DNA of 64,000 nucleotides. Origin: Marimonas lutisalis. GTDB taxonomy: Bacteria; Pseudomonadota; Alphaproteobacteria; Rhodobacterales; Rhodobacteraceae. Numbering within the stretch: position 1 is the stretch's first letter; every line of letters starts with the position of its first letter. Below, one piece after another: positions 46,856 through 55,253 of the stretch. Position numbers and translations under genes: made by a program. The DNA is taken from positions 443,370 through 507,369 of the forward strand of contig NZ_SKCI01000001.1 of the NCBI RefSeq assembly GCF_005434965.1. Direction: 5' to 3'. Below the pieces are notes generated by a model. It saw only the letters and a list, made by a program, of their open reading frames with translations. It was not told the DNA's origin and ran no database searches.

Positions 46856-46926
46856 AGAAGGAGCAGGGCAGCACGACGGGCACGCGCGCAGCATGCGGAA
46901 GGTGCGATATGGCCCCGAGTCATCAT
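46840..46926 (-). CDS. leuA leader peptide (28 codons, five consecutive Leu)
   Basis: A short open frame beginning ATGATG at 46926 and ending TGA at 46840. It encodes 28 residues: MMTRGHIAPS, then Cys/Ala/Arg-rich sequence, then ALLLLLSRL. The Leu codons CTG CTC CTT CTC CTT are followed by AGC CGC CTC and the stop. This matches the layout of leucine-responsive attenuator leaders such as E. coli LeuL. There is no Shine-Dalgarno sequence. The first A of the ATG lies 8 bases after a TATATT box, so the mRNA may start with the AUG. The second ATG at 46923 is the alternative. Confidence 0.78.
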   Translation of the reverse strand: MMTRGHIAPSACCARARRAALLLLLSRL

Positions 46927-46933
46927 GGGCGCG

Positions 46934-46939
46934 AATATA
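46934..46939 (-). promoter_or_regulatory. Candidate -10 box of the leuA leader transcript
   Basis: TATATT on the minus strand, seven bases (CGCGCCC) before the A of the leader ATG, places +1 at or next to that A. The -35 region is weak (TTTTCT with a 16-base spacer), so an activator may be needed. Confidence 0.5.
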
Positions 46940-47014
46940 CGGCAAGATTCGCGAAAGAAAAGCGCGGAATTTCATTGTTTTGAACCGGGGCGCGGCGTGG
47001 TGCGTAAGAAAGGT

Positions 47015-47677
47015 ATGACAGAACGCGCATTGATACTGGGATCGACAGGCGGGATTGGCCGGGCGATCTGCGCCGCGCTGGAGGCGCGGGGCGTGGATGT
47101 GACAGGGTTGAGCCGCGCGGATGGGATGGATTTTGCGCGGCCTGAGAGCGTTGAGACGGCGCTGGCCCGGCTGGAGCCGGGGTTTGACCTGATCTTCGTG
47201 GCCAGCGGCATCCTGACGGGCGTGGCCGAACGGCCGGAAAAATCGCTGAAGGAAGTGAGCGCGGAGGAGATGGCGGCGCAGTTCGCGGTCAATGCCATCG
47301 GTCCGGCGCTGGTGCTGCGCCATGCCGCGCGGTTGCTGCCACGCGATCGGCGGGCGGTGTTCGCGGCACTGTCGGCGCGGGTGGGCTCGATCGGGGATAA
47401 CCGGGCCGGGGGCTGGTATTCCTACCGCGCATCCAAGGCGGCGCTGAACCAGGTGCTGCATACCGGGGGGATCGAGCTGGCGCGGACGCACAGCCACGCC
47501 GTTTGCGTGGCGCTGCATCCGGGCACGGTGGCGACGCGGTTCACGGCGGATTTTCCGGCGCATGACAAGCACAGCCCCGAGCAGGCGGCCGAGCACCTGC
47601 TGGCGGTGATCGACGGGCTGGCGCCCGAAGACACCGGGCAGTTCTTCGACTGGAAGGGCGAGAGGGTGGCCTGGTGA
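47015..47677 (+). CDS. Short-chain dehydrogenase/reductase (CsgA-like SDR)
   Basis: 220 residues, an atypical SDR. The cofactor loop is GSTGGIGRAI near 8-17, with FVASGILTG and the active-site pair YSYRASKAALNQ (Tyr and Lys, spacing YxxxK) near 128-138. A catalytic Ser precedes in ALSARVGSI. Start ATG 47015; an in-frame GTG at 47000 is possible. It is coupled to the photolyase gene by 4-base overlap. Such SDR-photolyase neighbours occur in Roseobacters, but the substrate is unknown. Confidence 0.85.
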   Translation: MTERALILGSTGGIGRAICAALEARGVDVTGLSRADGMDFARPESVETALARLEPGFDLIFVASGILTGVAERPEKSLKEVSAEEMAAQFAVNAIGPALVLRHAARLLPRDRRAVFAALSARVGSIGDNRAGGWYSYRASKAALNQVLHTGGIELARTHSHAVCVALHPGTVATRFTADFPAHDKHSPEQAAEHLLAVIDGLAPEDTGQFFDWKGERVAW

Positions 47678-49194
47678 GGCTGATCCTGGTTCTGGGCGAT
47701 CAGCTGAGCCATGACCTGACGGCGCTGCGCGCGGCGGAGCCGGGCGACGTGGTGGTGATGGCGGAGGTGGCCGACGAGGCGGGTTACGTTCAGCACCATC
47801 CCAAGAAGATCGCGCTGGTGTTTTCGGCGATGCGGCATTTCGCCGAGGAGCTGCGCGAGGCGGGGCGTGACCTGCTTTATACCCGGTCGGATGATCCCGG
47901 GAATGCCGGATCGATCATGAGCGAGCTGATCCGGCGGGCCGAGGAGACGGGCGCGGGCGAGGTGATTGCCACACGGCCCGGCGAATGGCGGCTGATCGCG
48001 GCGCTGGAAGACGGGCCGTTGAAAGTGACACTTTTACCCGACGACCGGTTTGTCTGTTCGCTGGAGGAGTTCGACGCTTGGGCCGAGGGGCGCAAGGAAT
48101 TACGGATGGAGTGGTTCTATCGCGAGATGCGGCGCAAGACCGGCCTGATGATGGATGGCGACAAGCCTGCGGGCGGCAAATGGAATTATGACCATGACAA
48201 CCGCAAGCGGGCGGAGCCGGACATGTTCCGCGCCAAGCCGATGCAGTTCACGCCGGACGATATCACGCAAGAGGTACTGGACGTTGTCGAGGCGCGGTTC
48301 GGGGACAATTTCGGCGAGCTGCACCCGTTCTGGTTCGGCGTCACGCGCAGGCAGGCGCTGCGCGCGCTGGACCATTTCGTGAAGTATTCCCTTCCGGGGT
48401 TCGGGGATGTGCAGGATGCGATGCTGCGCGATGACCGGTTCCTGAACCATTCGCTGTTGTCGATCTATCTCAACCTCGGGCTTCTGGGCCCGCTGGAGGT
48501 GTGCGAGCGGGTGGAGAAGGCGTGGCAAGCAGGGGGCGTGCCGATCAATGCGGCGGAAGGATTCATCCGCCAGATCATTGGCTGGCGCGAGTTCGTGCGC
48601 GGGGTTTATTTCCGGGAAGGGCCGGACTATGCGCAGCGCAATGCGTTGAATCATCAGCGCAAGCTTCCGGCGCTTTACTGGGGCGGGGAAACAAACATGG
48701 CCTGTTTGCGGGCGGCGGTGGACCAGACCCGCGAGGAGGCCTATGCCCACCATATCCAGAGGCTGATGGTGACGGGTAATTTCGCCCTGCTGGCCGGGGT
48801 GAACCCAGCGGAGGTGCATGAATGGTACCTGGCCGTCTATGCCGACGCGTTCGAATGGGTCGAGGCGCCCAACACGGTGGGCATGAGCCAGTTTGCCGAC
48901 GGGGGTGTCGTGGGATCGAAGCCCTATGTGAGTTCGGGAAATTATATCAACAAGATGAGCGATTATTGCGTGGGCTGTTCCCATGACGTGAAAGCGAGGA
49001 CGGGCCCCAAGGCTTGCCCGTTCAACCCGCTTTACTGGCATTTCCTGAACCGCCATCGCGACCGGTTCGCGAAGAACCCGCGCATGGCCAACATCTATCG
49101 CACATGGGAGCGGATGAAAGCGGTCGAGCAGAGCCGGATTCTGAAGGAGGCCGAGGCGATTCTGGACCGGCTTTCGACGGAGGAGGTGGTGTGA
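47674..49194 (+). CDS. phrB: Iron-sulfur (6-4) photolyase/cryptochrome, PhrB/CryB class
   Basis: A 506-residue FeS-BCP photolyase that repairs UV (6-4) photoproducts. An N-terminal Rossmann antenna domain (LILVLGDQLSHDL) precedes the FAD domain with HQRKLPALYWG and RLMVTGNFALLAGV. Four cysteines at 344, 432, 435 and 448 have the same spacing (88, 3, 13) as the [4Fe-4S] ligands of Agrobacterium PhrB. Start GTG 47674. Cytoplasmic. Confidence 0.95.
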   Translation: MRLILVLGDQLSHDLTALRAAEPGDVVVMAEVADEAGYVQHHPKKIALVFSAMRHFAEELREAGRDLLYTRSDDPGNAGSIMSELIRRAEETGAGEVIATRPGEWRLIAALEDGPLKVTLLPDDRFVCSLEEFDAWAEGRKELRMEWFYREMRRKTGLMMDGDKPAGGKWNYDHDNRKRAEPDMFRAKPMQFTPDDITQEVLDVVEARFGDNFGELHPFWFGVTRRQALRALDHFVKYSLPGFGDVQDAMLRDDRFLNHSLLSIYLNLGLLGPLEVCERVEKAWQAGGVPINAAEGFIRQIIGWREFVRGVYFREGPDYAQRNALNHQRKLPALYWGGETNMACLRAAVDQTREEAYAHHIQRLMVTGNFALLAGVNPAEVHEWYLAVYADAFEWVEAPNTVGMSQFADGGVVGSKPYVSSGNYINKMSDYCVGCSHDVKARTGPKACPFNPLYWHFLNRHRDRFAKNPRMANIYRTWERMKAVEQSRILKEAEAILDRLSTEEVV

Positions 49195-49208
49195 GCCACG
49201 ATCTTTCC

Positions 49209-49222
49209 TTGACCTGAATCAA
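49209..49222. promoter_or_regulatory. FNR/CRP-like box upstream of sqr
   Basis: TTGAC-CTGA-ATCAA, one base from the FNR/FnrL consensus TTGAT-N4-ATCAA, lies 156 bases before the sqr ATG and 14 bases after the phrB stop. Oxygen-responsive control of sulfide oxidation by an FNR-type regulator is plausible. Spacing from the unknown promoter cannot be judged. Confidence 0.5.
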
Positions 49223-49244
49223 TGTTGTTGCGCGAGAGCGCAAT

Positions 49245-49259
49245 AATATGTCGCATATT
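49245..49259. promoter_or_regulatory. Palindromic operator candidate upstream of sqr
   Basis: A perfect inverted repeat AATATG-TCG-CATATT in a GC-poor patch 119 bases before the sqr start. It resembles AT-rich operators of ArsR-family sulfide/persulfide repressors (SqrR/BigR type), but the exact consensus match was not checked. No such repressor gene lies next to sqr here. Confidence 0.45.
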
Positions 49260-49378
49260 GAAGCGCGCGCGAAACCATTATGCACGACGCTGACCGGCCG
49301 GGTCAGAAGGGTGTCCTGTGGCCGCGTACTCATGGCAAGCGGTGGCGGATTGCCGCCGTATTAGAAAGGACAAGACCA

Positions 49379-50656
49379 ATGGCACATGTTGTCGTGCTGG
49401 GTGCCGGGCTGGGCGGCACCATTCAGGCCTATGAGCTGAAGGAAACGCTGTCGAACAGCGATCAGCTGACCCTGATTTCGAACAAGCCGTATTTCCAGTT
49501 CACGCCGTCGAACCCCTGGGCCGGCGTTGGCTGGCGCGAGAAGAAGGACATCACCGTCGACCTCGCGCCGATCATGAAGCGGCGCGGCATCGACTTCATC
49601 TGCGATGGGGCCGTGAAACTGGACCCCGAGGCCAACAAGCTGACGCTGGAGAGCGGCCGCGAGGTGGACTACGACTACCTGGTGATCGCGACGGGGCCGG
49701 AACTGGCCTTTGACGAGATCGAGGGGTTCGGGCCCGAGAACCACACCGCCTCGGTCTGCTCGATCGAGCATGCGGAAGTGTCAGGGCAGAACTGGGATGC
49801 GTTCTGTGCCGATCCCGGCCCGATCGTGGTGGGCGCGGTGCAGGGTGCGTCGTGCTTTGGCCCGGCCTATGAATACTTGCTGACCATCGACACCGACCTG
49901 CGCAAGCGCAAGATCCGTCACAAGGTGCCGATGACATTCGTTACCAGCGAACCCTATATCGGCCACCTGGGCCTGGGCGGTGTGGGCGACACCAAGGGGA
50001 TGCTGGAATCGATCCTGCGCGACCGCGACATCAAGTGGGTGATCAACGCCAAGACCAACAAGTTCACCGAAGACGCCGTGCATATCACCGAGCATGACGA
50101 GAAGGGTGAGGCCATCGGCGACCACGAGATTCCGGCGAAATACAAGATGATGCTGCCCGCGTTCCGCGGCATTCCGGCGCTGATGGGGATCGAGGGTCTG
50201 GTCAACCCGCGCGGTTTCGTCATCACCGACGAATACCAGCGCAACCCGAAATACCCCAACATCTTCGGCATCGGCGTCTGCATCGCGATTGCACCCAAGG
50301 ATCCGACGCCGGTGCCCACCGGCGTGCCGAAGACGGGTTTCATGATCGAGAGCATGGTCACCGCCACCGCGCATAACATCCCGCGGATCCTGTCGGGCGA
50401 GGAGCCCAACGAGAAGCCCACGTGGAACGCGCTGTGCCTCGCGGATTTCGGCGATCGTGGCGCGGCCTTCCTGGCGATGCCGCAGATCCCGCCGCGCAAC
50501 GTGAACTGGGCGAGCGAAGGCAAGTGGGTGCACTGGGCCAAGCTGGCCTTTGAGTGGTATTTCATCCGAAAGGTGAAGCGCGGCGTCAGCGAGCCTTGGT
50601 ACGAAAAGACCATCATGAAAATGATGAAGATCACCAAGCTGGAAGACGCCAAGTAG
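49379..50656 (+). CDS. sqr: Sulfide:quinone oxidoreductase
   Basis: A membrane-associated flavoprotein that oxidises sulfide to zero-valent sulfur and reduces quinone. 425 residues, starting MAHVVVLGAGLGGTIQAYEL (FAD loop). Cysteines fall at 127, 159 (QGASCFGPAYEY) and 353 (NALCLADFGDRG), exactly the three essential positions known in Rhodobacter capsulatus SQR of the same length. The C-terminus has an amphipathic WAKLAFEWYFIRKVKRG helix for membrane attachment. Start ATG 49379 with AAAGGAC upstream. Monocistronic, ending in an intrinsic terminator. Confidence 0.96.
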   Translation: MAHVVVLGAGLGGTIQAYELKETLSNSDQLTLISNKPYFQFTPSNPWAGVGWREKKDITVDLAPIMKRRGIDFICDGAVKLDPEANKLTLESGREVDYDYLVIATGPELAFDEIEGFGPENHTASVCSIEHAEVSGQNWDAFCADPGPIVVGAVQGASCFGPAYEYLLTIDTDLRKRKIRHKVPMTFVTSEPYIGHLGLGGVGDTKGMLESILRDRDIKWVINAKTNKFTEDAVHITEHDEKGEAIGDHEIPAKYKMMLPAFRGIPALMGIEGLVNPRGFVITDEYQRNPKYPNIFGIGVCIAIAPKDPTPVPTGVPKTGFMIESMVTATAHNIPRILSGEEPNEKPTWNALCLADFGDRGAAFLAMPQIPPRNVNWASEGKWVHWAKLAFEWYFIRKVKRGVSEPWYEKTIMKMMKITKLEDAK

Positions 50657-50672
50657 GGCTTTGACAAACAAG

Positions 50673-50710
50673 GAAAGCGGGCGCTTAGAGAGAGGCGCCC
50701 GTTTCATTTT
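50673..50710 (+). terminator. Intrinsic terminator of sqr
   Basis: Stem CGGGCGC (50678-50684) and GCGCCCG (50695-50701) with a 10-base loop, flanked by GAAA/TTTC and followed by a T-rich tail TTTCATTTT. It lies 17-55 bases after the sqr stop. Confidence 0.85.
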
Positions 50711-50873
50711 CCGGCGTGGTTGGTGCGCTTGGGCCCGGCGTGGCATCGCCACGGAAACGCCGCGCCGACCCGCAGGGTATTTCCACAGGCTCGAAACTTT
50801 TTGGCCCTAATTTGGCCAACATCCCCGAACAGACTGTTTCCGATTGAGAAGCAGTTCAGCCGGGGACACATCG

Positions 50874-52289
50874 GTGCGCGACGACGACAGAAAAGAAAAG
50901 CTGGCGACATGGGCCGGAGCCGTGATGGCGGGTTTCCTTGTCATGGTGTTTTTCGCCTGGGCGGCGTTGCAGGCCCTGCTGCAACCGGCGACTGTCGGCG
51001 CGCCGGGGCGCGTGGCGCTGAACCTTGCGATGCTTCCCAGCAAGGTTGCGGAAGCCTGGGACGAGGCAAAAGGTATCGTGACCGGGCAGGAGGCGACGCG
51101 CTTTCTTTCGGTGCCGCGGCCGGATGTGGACATGGCGGGCTTTCGCCCCGTCCGCGGGCCTGAAGGCACGGCATTTTCCGAATTGATGGTGCGTGGCGAT
51201 GCGCATGGTGCCGACCGGGGCTGGCGTCTGCTGGGGGGCGCGATGCAGGCGGACGGACGGGCCGGCAACATGGCGGTTCTGCTGGATCCCGATCTGCGCG
51301 TGGCGCGGGTGTGGGACCTGCATGAAGACGATGTAGAGGTCAGCAACAAGGCGCGCGAGTCGCGTCGGGTGGTGCACGGGTTGCAGATATTGCCGGACGC
51401 CTCGATCGTGTTCGGTTTTGATCACGGGGCGGGCCTGCAACGGCGCGATGCGTGCAATCGGCCGGTCTGGGTAACGCCGGGAACATATCACCATTCGGTC
51501 ATGGTGCAGCCGGACCAGGAAACACTCTGGGCGCTGCGTGACTGGGGCTTTGCCGATGAGGGCGAGGGTGCAAATGCCCCGCCGGGCACTGGGCCGGTCG
51601 AGCTGGACCTGGCGACGGGCGCGGTCAGGCGCGAGATCAGCCTTGCCGCGATAATGGCGGCCAATCCGCGGCTGGGCCTGTTTGAACTGGCCCGCAAGGA
51701 TGAAAACGCGGTCGAGACCAACGCGACCGAGACCATTGGTCAGTGGTTGGGCGACCCGGTGCATTTCAATGATGTCGAGCCGCTGCCTGCGGAAATGGCG
51801 GATGTTTTCGACGGATTTGCCGCGGGCGATCTGCTGATCTCGGCCCGCGATCTGAACACGGTTTTTGTGGTCGATCCCGAGACGCTGAAGGTCAAGTGGC
51901 ATCACACCGGGGGTATGCTTCGCCAGCATGATCCAGACTGGCGCCCGGATGGCACGATTTCGGTTTTCGACAACGCGATGGGGCTGGGCACAAGCCGGAT
52001 CATCACGATCGATCCCGAGACGCACGCCACCCAGATTACCTATGATGGCGAAGAAAACGGGTTCTATACCCGCATTCGCGGCAAGCACATGCGCACGGCC
52101 CGCGGCGATCTGGCGATCGTCAGCCCACAGCAGGGGCGGGCCTTTGAACTGGGACCGACGGGCGCGCCGGTTCTCGAGTTTATCAACCTCAAGCCGGGGG
52201 TGGCGGACAAGTCGTTCGTTCTGACCGAATACCTCTGGCTTCCTGAAACAGCGCTTGATCTGGAGGATGTGACATGCACAGACAGCTGA
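50874..52289 (+). CDS. Membrane-anchored arylsulfotransferase (ASST)-family propeller protein
   Basis: 471 residues: an N-terminal TM anchor (about 11-36) and a large exported domain resembling ASST beta-propellers, which transfer sulfate between phenolic esters without PAPS. Conserved-looking blocks are HHSVMVQPDQETLWAL, HFNDVEPLP and WHHTGGMLRQHDPDWRPDG followed by ISVFDNAM, with candidate catalytic histidines. Start GTG 50874 with GGGGA 7 bases before; TTG 50844 is possible. Two short palindromes (50801-50819, 50828-50838) lie upstream. First of three overlapping genes ending in a sulfotransferase. A structural, non-catalytic role is possible. Confidence 0.75.
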   Translation: MRDDDRKEKLATWAGAVMAGFLVMVFFAWAALQALLQPATVGAPGRVALNLAMLPSKVAEAWDEAKGIVTGQEATRFLSVPRPDVDMAGFRPVRGPEGTAFSELMVRGDAHGADRGWRLLGGAMQADGRAGNMAVLLDPDLRVARVWDLHEDDVEVSNKARESRRVVHGLQILPDASIVFGFDHGAGLQRRDACNRPVWVTPGTYHHSVMVQPDQETLWALRDWGFADEGEGANAPPGTGPVELDLATGAVRREISLAAIMAANPRLGLFELARKDENAVETNATETIGQWLGDPVHFNDVEPLPAEMADVFDGFAAGDLLISARDLNTVFVVDPETLKVKWHHTGGMLRQHDPDWRPDGTISVFDNAMGLGTSRIITIDPETHATQITYDGEENGFYTRIRGKHMRTARGDLAIVSPQQGRAFELGPTGAPVLEFINLKPGVADKSFVLTEYLWLPETALDLEDVTCTDS

Positions 52290-52486
52290 TCCTTTTGACC
52301 TCGGTTTTCGCCCTGATGCCTGCCATGGCGCAGGCCTATATCGGCCCCGGCATGGGGCTGGGCGCGGTGGCGTCGCTTCTGGGGCTCGTCGCCGTGTTCT
52401 TCATGGTGATGATCGCCTTTATCTGGTTCCCGATCAAACGCCGGATCGCCAAGCGGCGTGCGGCGGCGGAACACGGCGTGAAATGA
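52274..52486 (+). CDS. Small YIGPG-motif membrane protein (70 residues)
   Basis: A 70-residue protein with a signal-like N-terminus (LILLTSVFALMPAMAQA), the motif AYIGPGMGLG, one TM helix (about 32-52) and a basic tail (KRRIAKRRAAAEHGVK). It overlaps the ASST-like gene by 16 bases and the sulfotransferase gene by 4, so it is translated with both. Its function is unknown. A helper or anchor for the sulfotransferase system is inferred from position only. Confidence 0.8.
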   Translation: MHRQLILLTSVFALMPAMAQAYIGPGMGLGAVASLLGLVAVFFMVMIAFIWFPIKRRIAKRRAAAEHGVK

Positions 52487-53880
52487 TGCCGATGCTGGCC
52501 TCTGCGGCGGCGCTGGCGGCGCTGACGCTGATCCTGGTGCAGATTGCGCTGCGCCTGCCGCTGGTCCAGGCGGTGGGCGCGATCACGGGGCCGAGCCTGC
52601 GCTCGATCGCGGTTTTGCGGGCGCGGGGCATATCCGACCACTGGAAAGAGCGCGCGATGAAGCATTATGCGCGGCGCACCTTTGGCGGGGTGCTCTGGTT
52701 CTCAGGCCAGATCGTGCTGTTGGCGGTGGTCGCGCTGGGGATCGGGGCCGGGGTGGCCCGGATCGTTCCGGGATTTGTGGAATTCTCGTTCGGCTGGCAG
52801 GGATTGATCCTGTCGATTGTCGTGGCGACCGGCTGGATCATGCTGCGCGGCGTGCTGGACGGGCCGGCGGAAGCGTCTGCGAGTGCCTATACGCCGATGG
52901 AGCAGATGATGCACCGGCTGGCGCTGGGGAACGGGGCGGTCGCCGAGATGGCCTTTGGTCTCAATCAGGTGATCGCGCGGCCTGATCCGGAGGTTGCGAA
53001 AGACGGCGCGCATGTTTTCGTGGCGGGGCTGGCCCGCGCGGGAACGACGGTTCTGACCCGGGCCCTGCATGAGAGCGGAGCGTTCGGATCGCTGAGCTAC
53101 CGCGATATGCCCTTCGTTCTGGCACCGAACCTGTGGAGCCGGTTGAACGGGGGCGGCGGTGTGGCCGCCGCCGAACGGGCGCATGGAGACGGGATTGCCG
53201 TGGATCTCGATAGTGTCGAGAGCCTGGAAGAGCCGTTCTGGCGCGTGTTCGATGGCAATGCCTACCTGAAATCAGACCGGTTGTTGCCGCACAGGCCGGG
53301 TGCCGCGCTGGTGCAGAAATATCGCTGCTACGTGGCGGCCATCCTGAAGGCGCGCCGGGCGAACCGCTACCTTGCGAAGAACAACAACAACACAATGCGG
53401 CTGAATGCACTGGCCGAGGCGTTTCCGAACGCGCATCTTCTGGTGCCGTTCCGCGATCCTGTTGCGCATGCCGGATCGCTTCACCGGCAGCATGCGCGGT
53501 TCGTGCAGATGCATCGTGACGACCCGTTTTCGCGCGATTACATGGGATGGCTGGGCCATCACGAGTTCGGCTCGGACCATCGCCCCTTCGCGCCCGGGGC
53601 GAAACCGCAAGGTGATCCGCAGACGCAGGAGTATTGGCTCGAGGAATGGTGCGCGGTTTATCAATGGCTGCTGGACACGGCGCCCGGGCAGGCGCGGTTC
53701 GTGTGCTACGAAGACCTGTGCAATGATCCCGGTGCATGGGATGGCCTGTGCGCCGAGCTGGACATAGAGGCGGTCGATGCAGCGTTCCGTCCGGCGCCGC
53801 TGGCATCGCGCAGTGAGCTCAATCCGCTTCAGATGCGGGCCTATGAGATCTATGACCGGCTGCGCATGCGCAGCCGGTGA
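52483..53880 (+). CDS. Membrane-bound sulfotransferase-family protein
   Basis: 465 residues. The N-terminus has three hydrophobic segments (about 5-30, 74-92, 105-121). The PAPS-dependent sulfotransferase fold follows: 5'-phosphosulfate loop FVAGLARAGTTVLTRAL near 179-194 and the 3'-phosphate motif VPFRDPVAHAGSL near 322-334. Substrates may be glycans, lipids or protein tyrosines; none is indicated. It is coupled to the YIGPG protein. Convergent with the aminotransferase, 3 bases apart. Confidence 0.85.
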   Translation: MMPMLASAAALAALTLILVQIALRLPLVQAVGAITGPSLRSIAVLRARGISDHWKERAMKHYARRTFGGVLWFSGQIVLLAVVALGIGAGVARIVPGFVEFSFGWQGLILSIVVATGWIMLRGVLDGPAEASASAYTPMEQMMHRLALGNGAVAEMAFGLNQVIARPDPEVAKDGAHVFVAGLARAGTTVLTRALHESGAFGSLSYRDMPFVLAPNLWSRLNGGGGVAAAERAHGDGIAVDLDSVESLEEPFWRVFDGNAYLKSDRLLPHRPGAALVQKYRCYVAAILKARRANRYLAKNNNNTMRLNALAEAFPNAHLLVPFRDPVAHAGSLHRQHARFVQMHRDDPFSRDYMGWLGHHEFGSDHRPFAPGAKPQGDPQTQEYWLEEWCAVYQWLLDTAPGQARFVCYEDLCNDPGAWDGLCAELDIEAVDAAFRPAPLASRSELNPLQMRAYEIYDRLRMRSR

Positions 53881-53883
53881 GCC

Positions 53884-55110
53884 TTAGCCGCGTGCCACGT
53901 TGCCCGAGCGGGTGGGCAGGCCGAATTCCTCGAAGCAGACATCGGCGAGTTTCGCGACGCCTTCGCGGATGGTATCGAGCGGGGCATGGCCGAAGCAGAG
54001 CCGCATCCGGTGGCGGTGCTTTTCGCCCTCGACGGTCCACTGGCTGCCCTGGTTGATCTCGATCCCGTGTTTCAGCGCAGCCTCGTAGAGGCGATCGGTA
54101 TCGACGGTTTCGGGCAGGGTGACCCAGAGATAGATTCCGCCAACGGGCCGGTCATAGCTGGCAGCGGCGCCGAAATGCTCATCCAGCGCGGCACAGAGCG
54201 TATCGGCCTTTTCCTGAAGCATCGGCAGCAGCGCGTCGACATGGGCGTCGAACCGGCCCGGCAGGTATTCGGCCAGCGCCATCTGTTCCAGTGCGCCGGA
54301 CCCGGCATCGGTCTTGAGCGGCAGGATGTGCCCCATGAGCGGCCAAGGCGCGACCAGGAAGCCCATGCGCAGTGCCGGCGCGATGGTTTTCGAAAACGTG
54401 CCGCAATAGATCACGCGATCTTCGTCATCGAGCGCGTGGATCGCGGGCGGGCGGGTGCCGGAAAACACGAGATCGGCATAGCAATCGTCTTCGAAGATCG
54501 GCACGTCGTATTTCTTCGCCAGGGCCAGCATCTGGCGGCGGCGGTCTTCCGGCAGGACCGAGCCGGTAGGGTTCTGGATCGTGGGGATGGTGTAGATGAA
54601 CTTGGGCTTGGTGCCCTGGTTGGCCAGCGTTTGCAGCGCCTCCTCCAGCGCATCCATGCGGATGCCGTGTTCATCGAGCGCGACGGGATAGGGCGTGACG
54701 CCAAGGGCGCGCAGCTTCTTGATTGCGCCCATGTAGTTGGCTTCTTCCAGCAGCACCACGTCGCCGGGATTGAGAAGCGCCTTGTTGACAAGGTCCATTG
54801 CCTGAAGCGAGCCGGTGGTTACCAGCACCTGTTCTGGCGGCACGTTCATCCCGGCGCGACGGTCGAGGATGGCGCAGATTTCCTCGCGAAGCGGCAGATA
54901 GCCCTGCGGGCCGCTGTCCATGAAATACTTGCCCATGGCGTGACCCTCTTCGCGGATCACGCGGGCGACGGCCTCGGCCAGAGCGTCGGCGGGCACGGTA
55001 GGTTCATCGATGTTGCCGCCGACGAAATGGTATTTCGGCAGGCCTTGGAACGGTTGGGCCTGCTGCGCGGCGGCGGTGGTGGAAAGGAAATCGTCGAAGG
55101 CGAAACTCAT
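53884..55110 (-). CDS. PLP-dependent aminotransferase, class I/II fold
   Basis: A 408-residue fold-type I enzyme. The PLP lysine is in GTFSKTIAPALRMGF near 239, the Asp that binds the pyridine N is in FEDDCYADLVF near 208, and the aromatic/Asn contact is TIPTIQNPTG near 175. The sequence is of the 2-aminoadipate/MocR-catalytic-domain type but without a GntR DNA-binding domain. Substrates cannot be fixed. Single gene with its own promoter region at 55111-55193. Confidence 0.88.
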   Translation of the reverse strand: MSFAFDDFLSTTAAAQQAQPFQGLPKYHFVGGNIDEPTVPADALAEAVARVIREEGHAMGKYFMDSGPQGYLPLREEICAILDRRAGMNVPPEQVLVTTGSLQAMDLVNKALLNPGDVVLLEEANYMGAIKKLRALGVTPYPVALDEHGIRMDALEEALQTLANQGTKPKFIYTIPTIQNPTGSVLPEDRRRQMLALAKKYDVPIFEDDCYADLVFSGTRPPAIHALDDEDRVIYCGTFSKTIAPALRMGFLVAPWPLMGHILPLKTDAGSGALEQMALAEYLPGRFDAHVDALLPMLQEKADTLCAALDEHFGAAASYDRPVGGIYLWVTLPETVDTDRLYEAALKHGIEINQGSQWTVEGEKHRHRMRLCFGHAPLDTIREGVAKLADVCFEEFGLPTRSGNVARG

Positions 55111-55193
55111 TTTGCGCTGTCCCTGTTGGTGGTGGCTTTTTGAAACGAGTTTAGGGCGGGCTTACCCGCCGGTCCATGCCATGTGACGCAACG

Positions 55194-55218
55194 AAAAAGG
55201 GCGCCCGGCGGGGCGCCC
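55194..55218 (-). terminator. Intrinsic terminator of the dsrE-like gene
   Basis: Reading on the minus strand, stem GGGCGCC (55218-55212) and GGCGCCC (55205-55199) with a 6-base loop, followed directly by T5 (55198-55194). It lies 36-60 bases after the dsrE-like stop. Confidence 0.85.
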
Positions 55219-55253
55219 CTGTTGGTTGATCGCGAGTGGTATTCCGACGGTGA

